Below, in pieces: positions 23,821 through 35,786 of a stretch of DNA of 64,000 bases. The position numbers and the translations under genes were made by a program. How positions within the stretch are numbered: position 1 is the stretch's first letter; each line of letters opens with the position of its first letter. The notes under the pieces are model-generated. The model was not told the origin of the DNA. It did not search any database and was given only the letters and a program-made list of their open reading frames with translations. The DNA lies in contig NC_064540.1 of assembly GCF_023856365.1 (NCBI RefSeq), positions 13,169,191 through 13,233,190 on the forward strand, written 5' to 3'. This DNA is from Brienomyrus brachyistius. Taxonomy: Eukaryota > Chordata > Actinopteri > Osteoglossiformes > Mormyridae.

Positions 23821-24078
23821 AAATATCAGCCGAACTGAGGTTGGACGCTGTGCCCCAACCGTGCTTTTCCCAAACCTGGCTCTCATTCCGTCCTTCATTT
23901 TCAAGATCTGAGAAGCGGACTGGGTTCTAAGAAAAACGGATCATCATTTTTTATTTCTATTGCTATTATTTTTATCAGGGATATGTTTTGCTGGCACATG
24001 AAACGGAGCATCATGGACCAAAAAAGAGCCTAAAGAGAATCACCTTGTGTACCCCAAGGCATCGCATACAGTTGCAGG
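23820..24078 (+). other. Candidate non-coding 5' exon of the calcium channel gene
   Basis: A textbook donor (CAGG followed by GTAAGT) starts at 24079, about 2.1 kb upstream of a good acceptor at 26215. The sequence before it has several short ORFs, one being 23983-24033 (16 codons), and no long one. It cannot add coding sequence to the channel: the frame of the 26362 ATG is closed by TGA at 26338-26340. If it is an exon it is 5'UTR. A CT-rich tract lies at 23492-23541 and a CRE-like TGACGTTA at 23452-23459. The left boundary is a guess, with no TATA box or transcript evidence. Confidence 0.35.
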
Positions 24079-26215
24079 GTAAGTAACCTGGATAACGATT
24101 GCCGTTTTTGGAAGGAATTCTGGTGAGCCCGCAGTGTGTACTCATGATCATTATGGATGACAGCATCAATTCCAAACGTTTCTGAATGATTTGAACAAAC
24201 CCGTTTCTGCATATATGTTGCGGGTATGTTTAATGTAAGGTGACGTTAAAGAGGAACGAATTGTGAACTGGGTGTCAGTTTTCGGTTTCATATTGCGCTC
24301 TGGTTGATGAATGAATGTGTTATTCAGTGACAAACGGAGAGATCAAGGTAATCATTATTTTTACACTCGTAGTAGCATCTAGTAATTGCACGATGGTGCA
24401 AAACGATTGTAGTTTACTTAGCTCCTTTTTTTATCAGATCACGTATTTTCCAAGTCTGCTGGCCATTTCCAAGGGATATAACCTTTCTTTTGCTTTTTCA
24501 TTGGGCTTCAGAGGTCAAGGACTTACACAACTGAATTTGCAAAGTGATACATCAGAGTGACAGCTGGGAATTCATGCAGTTTATAAAGGAGGTTTGGCAT
24601 GGTCCAGCCCCTGAAGTGTCCTGATAGTTTGATGCATGTGATATTTAGTCTTTTTCAGAAAGAGGCCTACTTCAAAATGTTTGCAAATGAGGGCCTTCTC
24701 GGTGCTATGGCGTCTAGTTAACTGGGTTCAATGCCGCAGATATTTTGACTTTCAGAATCTGCAGCTACTTGTTTGTTTTTCCCTTCAAATTTGAAGTCGT
24801 TTAGTCCTAAGTATACTTTCAAACCATACACATAAAATAAGTTAAATCACTTGCTTATAAACAATACCTGTCAATGAAACATGACTTAAGACACACGTGA
24901 GTGTTCTTGTTTGGCATTCATCTCTCAAATAAAGGGCTGTTACTTATATAGCAGTGAGTTGGAATTATGGAAACAAACAGCAGTTTGCACATCAGCCGTG
25001 GACAATGAGCATTAATTGTCAAGTGTATGTTGTATATTTGACCTGCTGTGTATTTAGATTTATGAGACATTCAGGACAATAGACCAAATCCCTACTTAAG
25101 ATGGATACTCATGGACTGTTAGGCTTTTCGCTGTTATAAAAAGGAAACGGTTGTCATCCTTCCCTTACACAGGGGCTCACATACATTGCAATGACAGTGT
25201 GTTATAAAGTTTTGCTGAGAGGAAGATGGATGAGGACTTAGTATATTCATTGTCTGTAGAGGATTTCTTAATTTTACTGAAATGGGTGTAGTATACAGTA
25301 GTGTTTAGAACTCTGAACCATTCATTGACTGTACCACTGTGGAGGTTCAGCGACAAACATGTACAAAGTATCCCTCAGCTAGTACACTCTGGGTAAACAC
25401 TGTCACACAAGGTATAGTTATTGTATTCAGACAGCTAGTATTATGTTGTTAAACTATCATTATATCTTTGAAAGTTTCTAATAATAAACAATACTGAACA
25501 CATAGGTTCTGACATGGCTGAGGCCTTGTAGCCATATAAAATAGCTTGTTTAGATGGTATTAACGGAAAGTGACATGTAGTTTACTGACACCTCCCAGAT
25601 TGTGTCTAGAACTTTCTAGAATTTTCTGAACTGGCATTTGATTCCCTGTCAAAGGTTCGTTAAAGTTAATAATTTATTGCTCGAGTGACTGAGTAACTTC
25701 CATGTGCTTGAATAGTCTAGCTGTCAGACTGGAGTCAGGGAGCTGCAGCCTGGTGTCTGTTCTTAGTGCGAATTTAAATCCTATCTAATTGCCGAATAAA
25801 CACACTGCATTCTCAGTGATTCTGAATTTCTCTCTTTCTTTTCTTTTCTTTTAAATGCATTGTATTTAATTTATCATTTCGCCTATCTGTTTAATCAACC
25901 AGGACTTAATGAATACTTAATGAATAGTATGTGCATATATAGTAACAGCTGGTTAAATGGTCAAAGGGATGAACCTTTGGCAGCAGTCTTGCAGGCTGAA
26001 ACTTAATCAGGGTGCACTTTACTTCCTACTTTGAACAAAGCCCTTTATTTGCTTGATTTTTCAGAAATTATGTAGAAAACATGTGAATTCTTATTCATAC
26101 CAATACAAAAGTAATTGTTCTCCTGCAAGCTGAGCTAGTTTATTACTGATTACTGATGTTGTTATATGTCGGGGACAGTTTTCCTTACTGTCTGCCCTCA
26201 CTGTTGTTCCCTCAG
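24079..26215 (+). other. Presumed intron 1 (5'UTR intron)
   Basis: It is bounded by GTAAGT at 24079 and a polypyrimidine-tract acceptor ending CCCTCAG at 26215. It is AT-rich, and I see no coding segment or recognisable transposon in it. Its existence depends on the upstream non-coding exon being real. Confidence 0.35.
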
Positions 26216-26224
26216 GGGCAAAGT

Positions 26225-26302
26225 ATGCTAGCAGCATCGGCGTGGCACCCCCTGGTGACGTGCCAGCACCTGGCTCAGACTGCGCCCCAGCCCCCGGCCT
26301 GA
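26225..26302 (+). other. Upstream ORF (25 codons) in the 5' leader of the channel mRNA
   Basis: An ATG at 26225, nine bases after the predicted acceptor, opens a 25-codon frame ending at TGA 26300-26302, some 60 bp before the channel ATG and in a different frame. uORFs of this kind can lower translation of the main ORF; that role is inferred. It would be in the mRNA only if the acceptor at 26215 is used or transcription starts upstream. Confidence 0.4.
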
Positions 26303-26361
26303 GCGCCCATCACCGGTAGGCAGCGGTGCATTCTCTGTGACTCGCCCACTCCGGCCCAACC

Positions 26362-26573
26362 ATGAGTCAGGACGCCCCCCAGATCCCCATCGCCGACATG
26401 ACACCGGAGCAGGCGGCTGAGGCCGCCGCCATTATGGCGGAGAAGAGGAAGCTGCAGCAGGCTAAGCTAAAGAAGCAGCTCCCCCCGCCAGATACCAGGC
26501 CTGCCCGTGCCCTCTTCTGCCTCAACCTCAATAACCCCTTCCGGAAGGCCTGCATCAGCCTTGTTGAGTGGAA
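26362..26573 (+). CDS. cacna1d: Calcium channel alpha-1, coding exon with start codon (equivalent of Cav1 exon 2): N-terminus
   Basis: Encodes residues 1-70 plus two bases of a split lysine codon. The start is ATG 26362 because an in-frame TGA lies at 26338 and no other ATG intervenes. Residues 14-40 are Ala/Glu- then Lys/Gln-rich. From about residue 46 the conserved Cav1 pre-S1 segment follows: [14 protein letters not shown], then a stretch ending ISLVEWK. That segment differs from the Cav1.3 version I know at only about four positions. The donor is GTATCC (phase 2), weaker than consensus. In mammals the N-terminus extends further in an upstream coding exon; here the frame is closed upstream, so this channel has a short N-terminus unless an acceptor inside the exon (for example before 26371) joins a coding exon I have not found. 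The N-terminal segment is cytoplasmic. Confidence 0.85.
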
Positions 26574-26642
26574 GTATCCTTAAGCAGCTGAGTCTCCAGT
26601 GCCTCTTTGTAGAACAATTATGTGATTGTGTGTGTGTACATG

Positions 26643-26965
26643 CAGGGACGGATTACGGACTGGGCCAGCGGGGCCGCTGCCCAGGGACCCTTGGGGTGCA
26701 GGGGGCCCGTGGGGCCCCTAGCCCAAAACAATTTGCAACGCTTATCAACAATGTATTTTCGTTTGTCTATTTTAGAGGGCCTACATTCTTTCATCCTCTG
26801 CCTACAAGGGCCCCTGACCCTATAGGGAGGGTGTTTAGCTGCCAAGGGCCCTTGAATTGTGGTGGTTGTGGTGGTGGTGCTGGTGGTGGTGCTGGTGGTG
26901 GTGGTGGTGGGGGGCCCCCGCGAACGTTTTGTCCAGGGGCCCACACAACCCATAATCCGTCCCTG
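26643..26965. mobile_element. hAT-type non-autonomous transposon (MITE), 323 bp, with 8-bp target duplication
   Basis: The ends are imperfect inverted repeats: CAGGGACGGATTACGG at the left, and the complement of CAGGGACGGATTATGG at the right. The element is flanked by TGTACATG at 26635-26642 and again at 26966-26973; an 8-bp duplication with CAGGG ends is typical of hAT elements. The interior is GC-rich with GGGCCC-type runs and a (GGT)n tract at about 26858-26910. It has no transposase. It starts 69 bp after the exon donor at 26574. Longer ORFs across this stretch are chance readings of the repeat. Confidence 0.85.
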
Positions 26966-27714
26966 TGTACATGCCTTTGTTTTCACATCCCTTGCACAGG
27001 AACCACAGTGCTGTGCAAAACTCTTAGGTTTCCAAAGAAAATTATGCGTAAATTATTTTCTTGTTGGTGTAAAACTGTGATGTTTTGTCTGCCAAAGAGT
27101 GTGAGGCGAGTCATTTCAAAACCTCTCCTAACGTCACCACATTATTTTTCAGTAAACATCTAGTATTTGCATGATTTTGTCGAATCCGTCACTGGCTTAC
27201 CATGTTTGGCTACCAAAAATTGACAAGTTATTTAACTATTAAATAAATGAAGTAAGTTGGGATATTTAAGGAACTCACAGAATAGCTGGGGTGCCCCTGA
27301 GGAGAGGTTGGGCAGCCAATGCAGTGCTCTTGCCATCCAACAGGACAGTAGTAACTTTCTGGAGAACAGAGGAAATTCATTGATAGCATATGACTTTTGC
27401 ACAGTACTATAAATTCTTGGTATTTTAAATCTTGAATTTAATAGGACTAGCCCACAGTTTAGCATGATGCACTCAGGCCACAGGTGCTGTGCAGTGGAAC
27501 CATATGTATCATGAGGGGGTCAATTTCTAGTAATAGCTGTATGAAGGTATTTATTCAGTAGCAGTGATGGTGTCAACCGGACAATTACCTTACATAAATG
27601 CTCTGAAGTCTCATCAATGAATACATTCTGATACTGGTTCAATAGAACCTAAGGATACTATCACTCTAAAAAGCACTTTTAGCAAGTTTATATATATACA
27701 CACACACAGACACA

Positions 27715-28075
27715 CACTACTTCCAAAAGAGGTAGGTTTTTAGTCGTCGTTTGAAGGCACCCAATGTTTGGACATCTAGGAGAAGTTCATTCCACCATAT
27801 AGGTGCCAAACAGAGAAGAGTCTAGGTGCATGTCTTCCTTGTGCCTTGAGAAATGCTGAGTCCAGTTGAGCGGTGCTGGAGGATTGAAGAGAGATGGCTT
27901 GTACGTTGACTTGTCGACAACTGTCTTTGCAGGTTTTCAGTATAAACAAGTATGAAAGAAAATCCGCATGGCAGTTCTCCAATAAATGGATCATTAACTT
28001 GGGGGAAATAATTATCAGTACACATCTCCTCTTATGTATGGGATGTCATCTCTTTGCCTTTTAAAACCTCAGGTT
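27715..28075. repeat. Degenerate dispersed fish repeat, class not determined
   Basis: The text resembles the non-coding parts of long interspersed repeats common in fish introns: a stretch about a region 'in front of' a short-fragment ORF, with a GGTGCTGGAGGATTGAAGAGA-like core near 27867. I judge this from familiarity only. No terminal repeats or intact ORF are visible. Confidence 0.35.
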
Positions 28076-28383
28076 TTAACCAGAGACGATAAATGTACTG
28101 GGGAGGGGATTGTTTGATGTACAGCAGATGGCGCTGTATGGTGATGGGAAGGATAGAGCTTTGTGTTTTTTGGGTATCCTATCAACATGTGGCTAAAAGG
28201 ACACAACTGGGATTGGACCAGGATTTCCAGTGTAGTAAACATTTTGCTTAGCATCACCAACCCAGACTTCTGCTGACTTTATGTCTGGTTTTATGTAAGA
28301 CAGGCAGATTTTAGTCAGGACAGCTTAACCTGGTGTTGAGTGATTCTTTTAATTTTTATTTTCCTTAACCATCTCAATTTTAG

Positions 28384-28489
28384 GCCGTTTGATACCTTTA
28401 TATTGCTTGCAATATTTGCCAATTGCATGGCCTTGGCTATAGCCACTCCCTTTCCTGAGGACGACTCCAACAATATCAACCACCAGCTG
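28384..28489 (+). CDS. cacna1d: Calcium channel alpha-1 exon 3 (106 nt): repeat I S1
   Basis: Encodes residues 71-106 from the shared lysine codon. [19 protein letters not shown] is the start of transmembrane segment IS1, followed by the extracellular PFPEDDSNN segment that opens the S1-S2 loop. Acceptor TTTTAG and donor GTGAGT; starts in phase 2 and ends in phase 0. The length of 106 nt is identical to the mammalian exon. Odd residue: where other Cav1 channels I know have IYIPFPED, this reads IATPFPED, losing a conserved Tyr at the outer end of S1. Confidence 0.95.
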
Positions 28490-29984
28490 GTGAGTATTGT
28501 CACCTGTCATGTCACAGTTAAAGAGGTTTGTGGTTTAATGCCCTTTTCTTCTGTTGAATTCGACTGGTGAATGAAACAGAGGTTGTCCTTTCTCTGCTCA
28601 TTGATTGGTGAGTTATACTGGCTGTCACTTTCTTAGAGATGTGCTTAGGGCGGGGAAAATGGCTCCTTTTTTAAGAAGATGGCCCAGGTCAGCCCATCTC
28701 TCAAGATTCGTTAGTGCAGTGAAGTGCTTATGATGTGCCAGTCCTTTGTTTTCCTGCTGCTTTCCTGCTGCCAAAATGGAAATTTATATAAATGACTGTC
28801 TTTCAAAAAATTTAATATATGAATAAAAACCTGGGAAACCCTTAATATTTGTAAAAGAGCTTGTTTTTTTAACAGATCTGTTAAAAATGAAGGTGCGTCA
28901 TGTTCTGTTTCTGCATTTTCCATAGATCAGTCACAGTTTTAATAGAATGTCTTGGCACCCCCTCCCCCATTGCCCCTGTGGACTATCCCCTTTCTCCAAG
29001 CTTATACACTATTTCTAGACCCATCTTGTATCCTTTTCCTATAAGGTAATGAAGCAGCTCCCTCCTCCTTCACTATTTACAGTATTACCCCATTTCTATT
29101 TCAGGAGATTCTAGTTCCCATTATTTAATTGATTTTATCTGGTAAACCAGCTTTTCGCTACCCTGGTTACTGAAGCCTGAGGGGCGTGCCGGTTTCTGCT
29201 TAGGAAAAGCTATTATTAGCATATCATTATAACGGGATCCAGGTTCACAAAGCATAAATCAGTTGGTAACAGAAAGTAACCCAATAATCCACGGAATTCA
29301 ATGGAAGCAGGTTGCTCATCCCTGCGCTGAACTATACTCACTGTTCACCCTGCAGTATGAATATTAGGGCTAGCAGGCCATAAAGCATCATGGAATACCA
29401 TGTCGTCTTGTCTACCTCCAGAATTGCTCCATAAAGCCACCAGGCATTTGCTGTTGTGTGAATCAGCATTCATAGCTGCTGTTTGGTTTCCTTCGTGTAA
29501 ACTACAATAAGGGGAGCCTTGTAGGGACAGTGTCTTGTTCATGTACTGAACCTGAACATTTTTCTATGCCTTTTCTTGCTCTTTGTTCCCCTTGCCTTAT
29601 GCTCTTTTTCTGTGTCCTTCTGTCTTCAGCCTGGTTATTGTTAGTTGGCATTCTCTGCTTTTGGGTTAGGGCTGTATGCCTTGAGGTGGTGATGCGAAGT
29701 AGAGTTACTCTTGGACGGTGTTCATTTTGGATGTTCTCACTTTGTTGCAGATTCATGTAGAGTGCACTAGTTTTATTCCATACTTATTTTAACACGTAAT
29801 CTAAGTTCTCAGAGGTCAGAGTGCCTCAGCAGAGAAACATTTCATCATGGCCAAAAGAGGACAGTTAGAGGTTACGGCGGAGGGAGGTCACACACCACAG
29901 AAGCCTGCTGGGAAGAACCATTTTTCTAGCTTGGTGGATCTGTCTGCGGCCTGAAATCCTACCAAAAATACAAGTTGGTCTATC

Positions 29985-30120
29985 CCTGGGTGATAGGTCT
30001 GTATGTTCAGTATATTAACACTTACTTAAAACTGCTATCTATAATGCGTTATAGATAACTTTATAATGCATTATAATGTTCAGTATAAGAAACAAAAAAG
30101 CTTTACAGTATCTTATATTG
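29985..30120. repeat. Palindromic AT-rich repeat (GCGTTATAGATAAC / TTATAATGCATTATAA)
   Basis: TTTATAATGCATTATAATGTTCAGTATAAGA recurs as TTTATAATGCATTATAATACTCAG at 33593-33617, showing a dispersed family. Confidence 0.6.
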
Positions 30121-30779
30121 ACAGTCATAAGGCATGATAGTGATGATTGTAATACTTCACAAGCTCCAATGAAGCTCTCTTCTCTTATGTACTACTATAC
30201 CATGGCTTTGGAAAATACTTTTTTCTATTGGTCCAGAGATGTCACATGGGTATGGATTATTATCATGTAACCGCTGGGGTAGTTCCGGCAGCCTAGTAAG
30301 AGTTTTATATAAGTATAACTATATTATAGAATGTAAAACTTTCTATACATTTAAAATCATTTCCAACAAAAAAACTGCAAATAATAATACTGAATAATGT
30401 TTCATACTTGCTGCCAGGTGAAATATGCCCTCATGTATATTTACATGTGTCTCAAAGCACCCACCTCTTAAAATATGCTGATATCAGTGTTTATACCTTG
30501 ATCAGGGTCCAGTTATCAAAATCTGTTATCGTTCATAATCCATAAAACAAGATAAATTGGGCAAAGATTGCAAAACGTACTACTAGATAATGCCCCATTA
30601 TCCCAAATGGGATAAACCACTTTGTGATGTGATAGTATAATATGTGATAGTATAACTCCAACTTTGCCACCCAACACAATTTTTGTATAACTGTGCACCT
30701 CGTCATGGTTTATCCCTTACTACATATCTTTCTAATATATTATAATAGTGGGTATAAGACTTAAGTACTGCATTTTGAA

Positions 30780-30915
30780 GACATCTATGGTGCATTATAG
30801 ATGAGGGCTTCATGCAGCATTCATAAACATGGCCAAAATGTGTTATACCTTTATAAATATTTATATCCATATGTATAATGTTCTATGAATGCATTATAAA
30901 ATGTTATGAATTTGT
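30780..30915. repeat. Palindromic AT-rich MITE-like repeat, copy 2
   Basis: GCAGCATTCATAAACATGGCC ... TATACCTTTATAAATATTTATATCC ... TATGAATGCATTATAA. Related to 9425-9565 and self-complementary at its ends. Confidence 0.6.
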
Positions 30916-33864
30916 TCATGGAGGCCTATAGAAAAGGCATTCATTGAAAGTATTACAGTTATCACTTTGCTACCCAGATGTAATGATATTGGGTGTCTTT
31001 CTGTAGGCATGCGTGCCAATAGCACCAAGCTGAGTAGCTTCTCTAGGACCAGGCATTAGTTATCTACAAGATGCAAGACTAAATTTCATTCTGTGTGCTG
31101 GTAAAACCAGGACAGCGTTACTGTTACTTCTGAGTAAGCCAATGCATAGAAGTCGGCCTTTTTTGAGGCCTTTTGTCAGGAGGAAGTCAAGAGACCTATA
31201 AAACAGTGTGGACAGTTTTCAGGTGGTATTGGCTTTCCATGGGAGTGAGTAATGTCCTCTGTGGTGACTTAAGGCCCTGCATGTGTCATGCGACTCGCTC
31301 TGCCTAGCCTAGCATGCCACAGCGACGTGATGTCACAGCCAGTGATGAATTAGAGACTCACCAGTAGCTCTTGGTAAATATCCACACAGAAGCACACAGT
31401 CAAGGGCGGGGGGACCCATGGCAGCATCTTACACATGTGGCCCCCCGCAGCCCACTGTAAATAAGCATACTCTTCAGGGACAAGTGGATGTGGAAAGCCC
31501 TGGACAGTGGCACCCCCAGAAATGTTTCATAGGGGCATCATATGGTGCCAGAGACAATCTTGGGGAGGCACCAAAACCTTATGTGTTATACATAAGTCGC
31601 CTGGCATCTTATCAAACAGAACTGACATGTGGGGCAACTTTTATGGTTTTGCACTATATAGACTAGTTGAAATCCATGTAAATATGAGAGTTAAGGAATT
31701 GCATGCATACTGAAATCCTTGGGTTCTGATTTTACAGTTAATGTTACCAATTGATATTCTCTTTCACATGAACTGTTGTGAAAAATATACATTATTGACT
31801 TAAAGGAATAGTACCTAATGTATCAGGGCAGGGACTGTAACAGAGTGGCTGTGGCCCCCCGGCCCCTCTTTGATGGCGGAACTGGCCCCGAAGTGGCCTG
31901 TTGAGGCCTGGATTTACAGTGCAAAATGCAGATTCCTTAGTCTGCATTAGACTTACTGCCCAGCAGAGGAAGCCAGGACTAGAATTGTACAAGGAACGGT
32001 GTGTTGGGCATTCATACTGTGTTACAATGTTGGGTTTAATTATATACAAGTTGTCATGTGCCCCAAAGCAGCCTGACAGCAAAGACATGTGCCTTCAACC
32101 ATAGATAGCCTGAACATTAAGTCATCTACAAGTGGTTCTGCTTTGATAAAACAGTACATACTATGTTTATTACTTTGCTTTCATGTTTGCACACATATAG
32201 ACCCTTACACCTGCAAACAGCACCTCCTCATCAGTGTATGTATACAAAAGCAGGGTACAGGCTGTTTTTACATATAGGAGGCTGAGCTCTGACTGAGTAA
32301 GGAGGTAAGCTGAGCTTCTCTGCAGTAGTCATGGTAATTTGGTTCGATTTTCTCCAAGCCTGAGGGATAGACAAATGTGCATTCCTAGGCAAAGGGTGCC
32401 GCTGCATTACCCACTGTCCATCTTTCTAAGGGTTTGTCTTTGCATTTTCCCCAGACGGTTGCATCTTGAACACCTACACACTCCACTAAACAGTGCGGAG
32501 GGCAGGTGCATGCTGCCAAGTGTGTAAATGAGCTACACATTGTGCCAGGCTATCATGGTTCTCAGCAGGAGCGGCTCTGGACGCAGGAGGGCTGGGTCGT
32601 CTGCTTGCCTGACTAATTGTGCGGTAACCAGTTATCCTGGGATCCATTTCACCAGTCCAGCAATTCAAATGAACTCCAGACACAAAATTTACTATTGTGC
32701 AAGATTAACACTAGTGCAATATTAACACCAGTCCCACAGGCATTTGAAATGTCATTTTGACTGTTTGAATGAATTGTTTACTGACTTGTAAAAAGTCACA
32801 GTTTCTTTGAAAAGTTGCCACTAACAGGATTTATAGAAGCTTTCTGTCTCATCATTCGCTGTTCAGTCAGGTGTCCATCTCTGTGCCTCTTCCTTGCATT
32901 TGCAGATATATTCTTTTTTACCAGAACCCCAGCATTCAGTTTGGGTGCTGATGAACTGTTATCCTTTCCGTGGTAATGTGGGTGTTTTTATCGAAAGTGG
33001 AGTAACACCTTGATGATATACTATTATGGAACAGAGGTAGTCAGTAAACATAGCTAAAGAGCAGTTTACAGTGGAAGATCAGGAAGCTAGAGCCTCCATC
33101 TGTGTGCTAGAGTGGCCTCGGTCTTACAGTGTAGCAGATAACGCTCAATGCATTTTCTCCCTGGCTTTGGTACAAAATCAGCCTGCATTAAGTGTGGCTA
33201 TTCAGCACACTTCACTAGGCCTCCGGAGATCATTTGCAGCCGTGGCGCCCCCTACCTGCTCCTCTGTGTCTCTCACTATAGTTTCCTCACAAACTGACTT
33301 TTTTTTACCCTACTGGTGACTTGGTGCTGGAGATTGTAATTATAGATTAAAAAAAAAAAAAAAACATGAAGCCTTTAAAGCCAAAATATTTAAAAGGTAG
33401 GAAATCCTCATATCATTCATAGACTGATTTCAAAAAGGTGTGGAGCAGTTAGTAACACTAACAGAGGTTGGCCTACCTGAGTTTAAGCTATGTACTGTAC
33501 ATATGTAACTATTACAACTATGTAAGTCAAAAGAGCTAAATTCATGTTTCATATGAGACACCAACTTCATGAAAAACCATATATTTGATGATCTTTATAA
33601 TGCATTATAATACTCAGCATTTAAGAGACACCATCTTCTTTAGAAAGGGTGATTTGGGTTACTTAAAAAGAATTTATTGTTGTTTATTTAAGAATATTTA
33701 TCTTATAAATGGACAGCGGACAGCTCACAACCATTTTTCTTGTGTGTGGCCAAATCCGGTAATATCCATTCTTTCTTTATATTGTATTTTTGAATATATA
33801 TTTTTAATTATATTTTCAGCAGTTTTCAGAAAACAAAATGTAAAATAACTACAGTATCAGCATA

Positions 33865-35120
33865 CAGTTGTGCTTGTAAGTTTACATGCTCTGGCAGATT
33901 TTGCAAAATCTGTACCATTCTTTAAGGAAAACACAAGTAATCAGGCAAAACATATCTCTTATTTGTAATGGGACTCAAATTGACCTATGAGACATCTCAA
34001 AATAACACAGTCATTAAAGAAAATATAACATAAAGAAAATACTGAGCTGGTCCCTGTTCAAAAGTTTAGTTCTTAATAATGTGTATTCGCCCCTTTAGCA
34101 TCAATGACGGCTTGTAGTCTTTTGTGATAGTTGTGGATGAGGGAATTTTCTCAGATGGTAAAGCTACCCATTCTTCTTGGCAAAAGGCCTCCAGTTCCTG
34201 TAAATTCTTGGGCTGTCCTGCATGAACTGCACGTTTCAGATCTTCCCAGAGTGGCTTAATGATAATGAGGTCAGGAGACTGTGATGGCCACTCCAGAACC
34301 TTTTTTTTCTGCTGTAGCCAATGATGGGTTGATTTGGCCTTGAAGTTCTGATGCTTGTATAGATGCTGTTTTCCATATTTTATGTAGACTATTTTATTAA
34401 TATAGTAACGGCTTTCTCCTGGCAACTCGACCATGCAGCCCATTTTTCTTCCCTATTGTGGGAAGTGCCTCCCTATTGTGCATCTTGAAATATCCATACA
34501 ACTTTTCTGTAGTGAAGCCTGGATGTCAGCTGAAGTTATTGTGATTTTCCTGGCAGTTCTGGCTGAAATTTTTGTTGGTCTACCTGACTGTGTCTTGGTG
34601 TCAACATAACCCCTCAATTTCCACTTCTTTATGAGAGTTTGAACACTGCTGACTGGCATTCTCAACTCTTTGGATATCTTTTTATATCATTTTCCTGTTT
34701 TATAAAGTTAAACAACCTTCTCTCTCAGGTCCTTTGACAGTTCTTTTGCGTTCCCCATGGCTGAAATGTACGGATGACTGTCAAGAGCCTACAATCTCAC
34801 TGACTTTTTATACACAGACACTAATAGCAGCAAACATGTCACAGGTGTGGACAATTATGCTTAATATCCAATTAACCTCTGTGTGTCAATTTGTGTGTAT
34901 ATTATGAGGCCAAAACTTCAAGGGTATGTAAACTTTTGATCAAAGCCATTTGGGTGCTTCCACTTGTCATTATGTTTAAAAAAAACACAAACACAATTCT
35001 GTGATAATAAATGACTTTGCACAACCACTAACTGTGAATGAAAGAGAAAAGTTTTGTCATCGTCAATCATATATTCTGAAAAATGTTCTGCCAGGGTATG
35101 TAAATTTATGAGTGCAACTA
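33865..35120 (-). mobile_element. Tc1-like transposon, about 1.26 kb, with TIRs and TA duplication
   Basis: Both ends carry imperfect inverted repeats of about 40 bp: CAGTTGTGCTTGTAAG... at the left, and the complement of TAGTTGCACTCATAAA... at the right, both reaching CTGGCAGA. TA lies at 33863-33864 and 35121-35122, as expected for Tc1/mariner insertion. The transposase remnant is on the minus strand. Confidence 0.9.
34066..34758 (-). pseudogene. Tc1 transposase, decayed and internally deleted
   Basis: The minus-strand ATG at 34758 opens MGNAKELSKDLREKVV, then a stop. The helix-turn-helix portion continues (RMPVSSVQTLIKKWKLRG, GRPTKISARTARK). After a break, the C-terminal DDE region reads WPSQSPDLIIIKPLWEDLKR. 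The span of about 690 nt against roughly 1 kb for an intact gene shows an internal deletion that removes most of the central catalytic domain. Non-functional. Confidence 0.92.
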
Positions 35121-35786
35121 TACATACATATACAGTTGCTCATCAAGAATAAAATAAGTGTGGGTTTCTCCCTCCCAGGCATCAAACACTAAGTTAAGCA
35201 CATTTTTCCAAAACTCCAGAAACCAGAAATACTGACAACAGCAATTAAATGACATTTATATCAGAGCTCTGGTAAAGATTTCTGAGACATTAACAAAATG
35301 GCCGCTACATCTGACTAAAACTGTTGGTCTGCTAGTGTATCTTTATATCATGTTTATTTATTTTGTTATTTTGTGTCACTGTATACACCAAGATGGCGGG
35401 CCAGGGCAACTGCGCAACACTATTGCAACCCTCCTAGTGCACCCCTAGTGGTCAGGCGCTCCAGGCAAATGCCAGGATTGTCTGAGCAACGTGCCAGCAC
35501 AGGACTCTGCTTTGGGTGATGAATGATACGCCTCTCACACATCCAATTTGAGGAGGCTGATTGGTTAATTTTACGTTGCTATGTGCATTTCTTGTATCAA
35601 TAATTAGCTATGCTGCTGCATGGAATGGGTCTCTACCTCCCAAAAAGAGATATTTGAATAAGACTGAGTGAGAGCGGGTGAGCATGAAGCTGATTTTACC
35701 CAAAACATAAGGATTTTTTAATGTATATTACATGTTACTTATGTGTTGAAAATGCATAGTAATTGTTGTTTATTTAAAAATATATA

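Larger units (their letters stand above)
26574..28383 (+). other. Intron after the ATG exon (1.8 kb)
   Basis: Runs GT..TTTTAG in phase 2. It contains the hAT-type MITE at 26643-26965 and a dispersed repeat at about 27715-28075, both listed separately. The remainder is AT-rich unique-looking sequence. Confidence 0.85.

Noticed and set aside
26507..27163. 218-codon ORF overlapping the start exon
   Set aside because: Different frame from the channel and reads through the hAT MITE.
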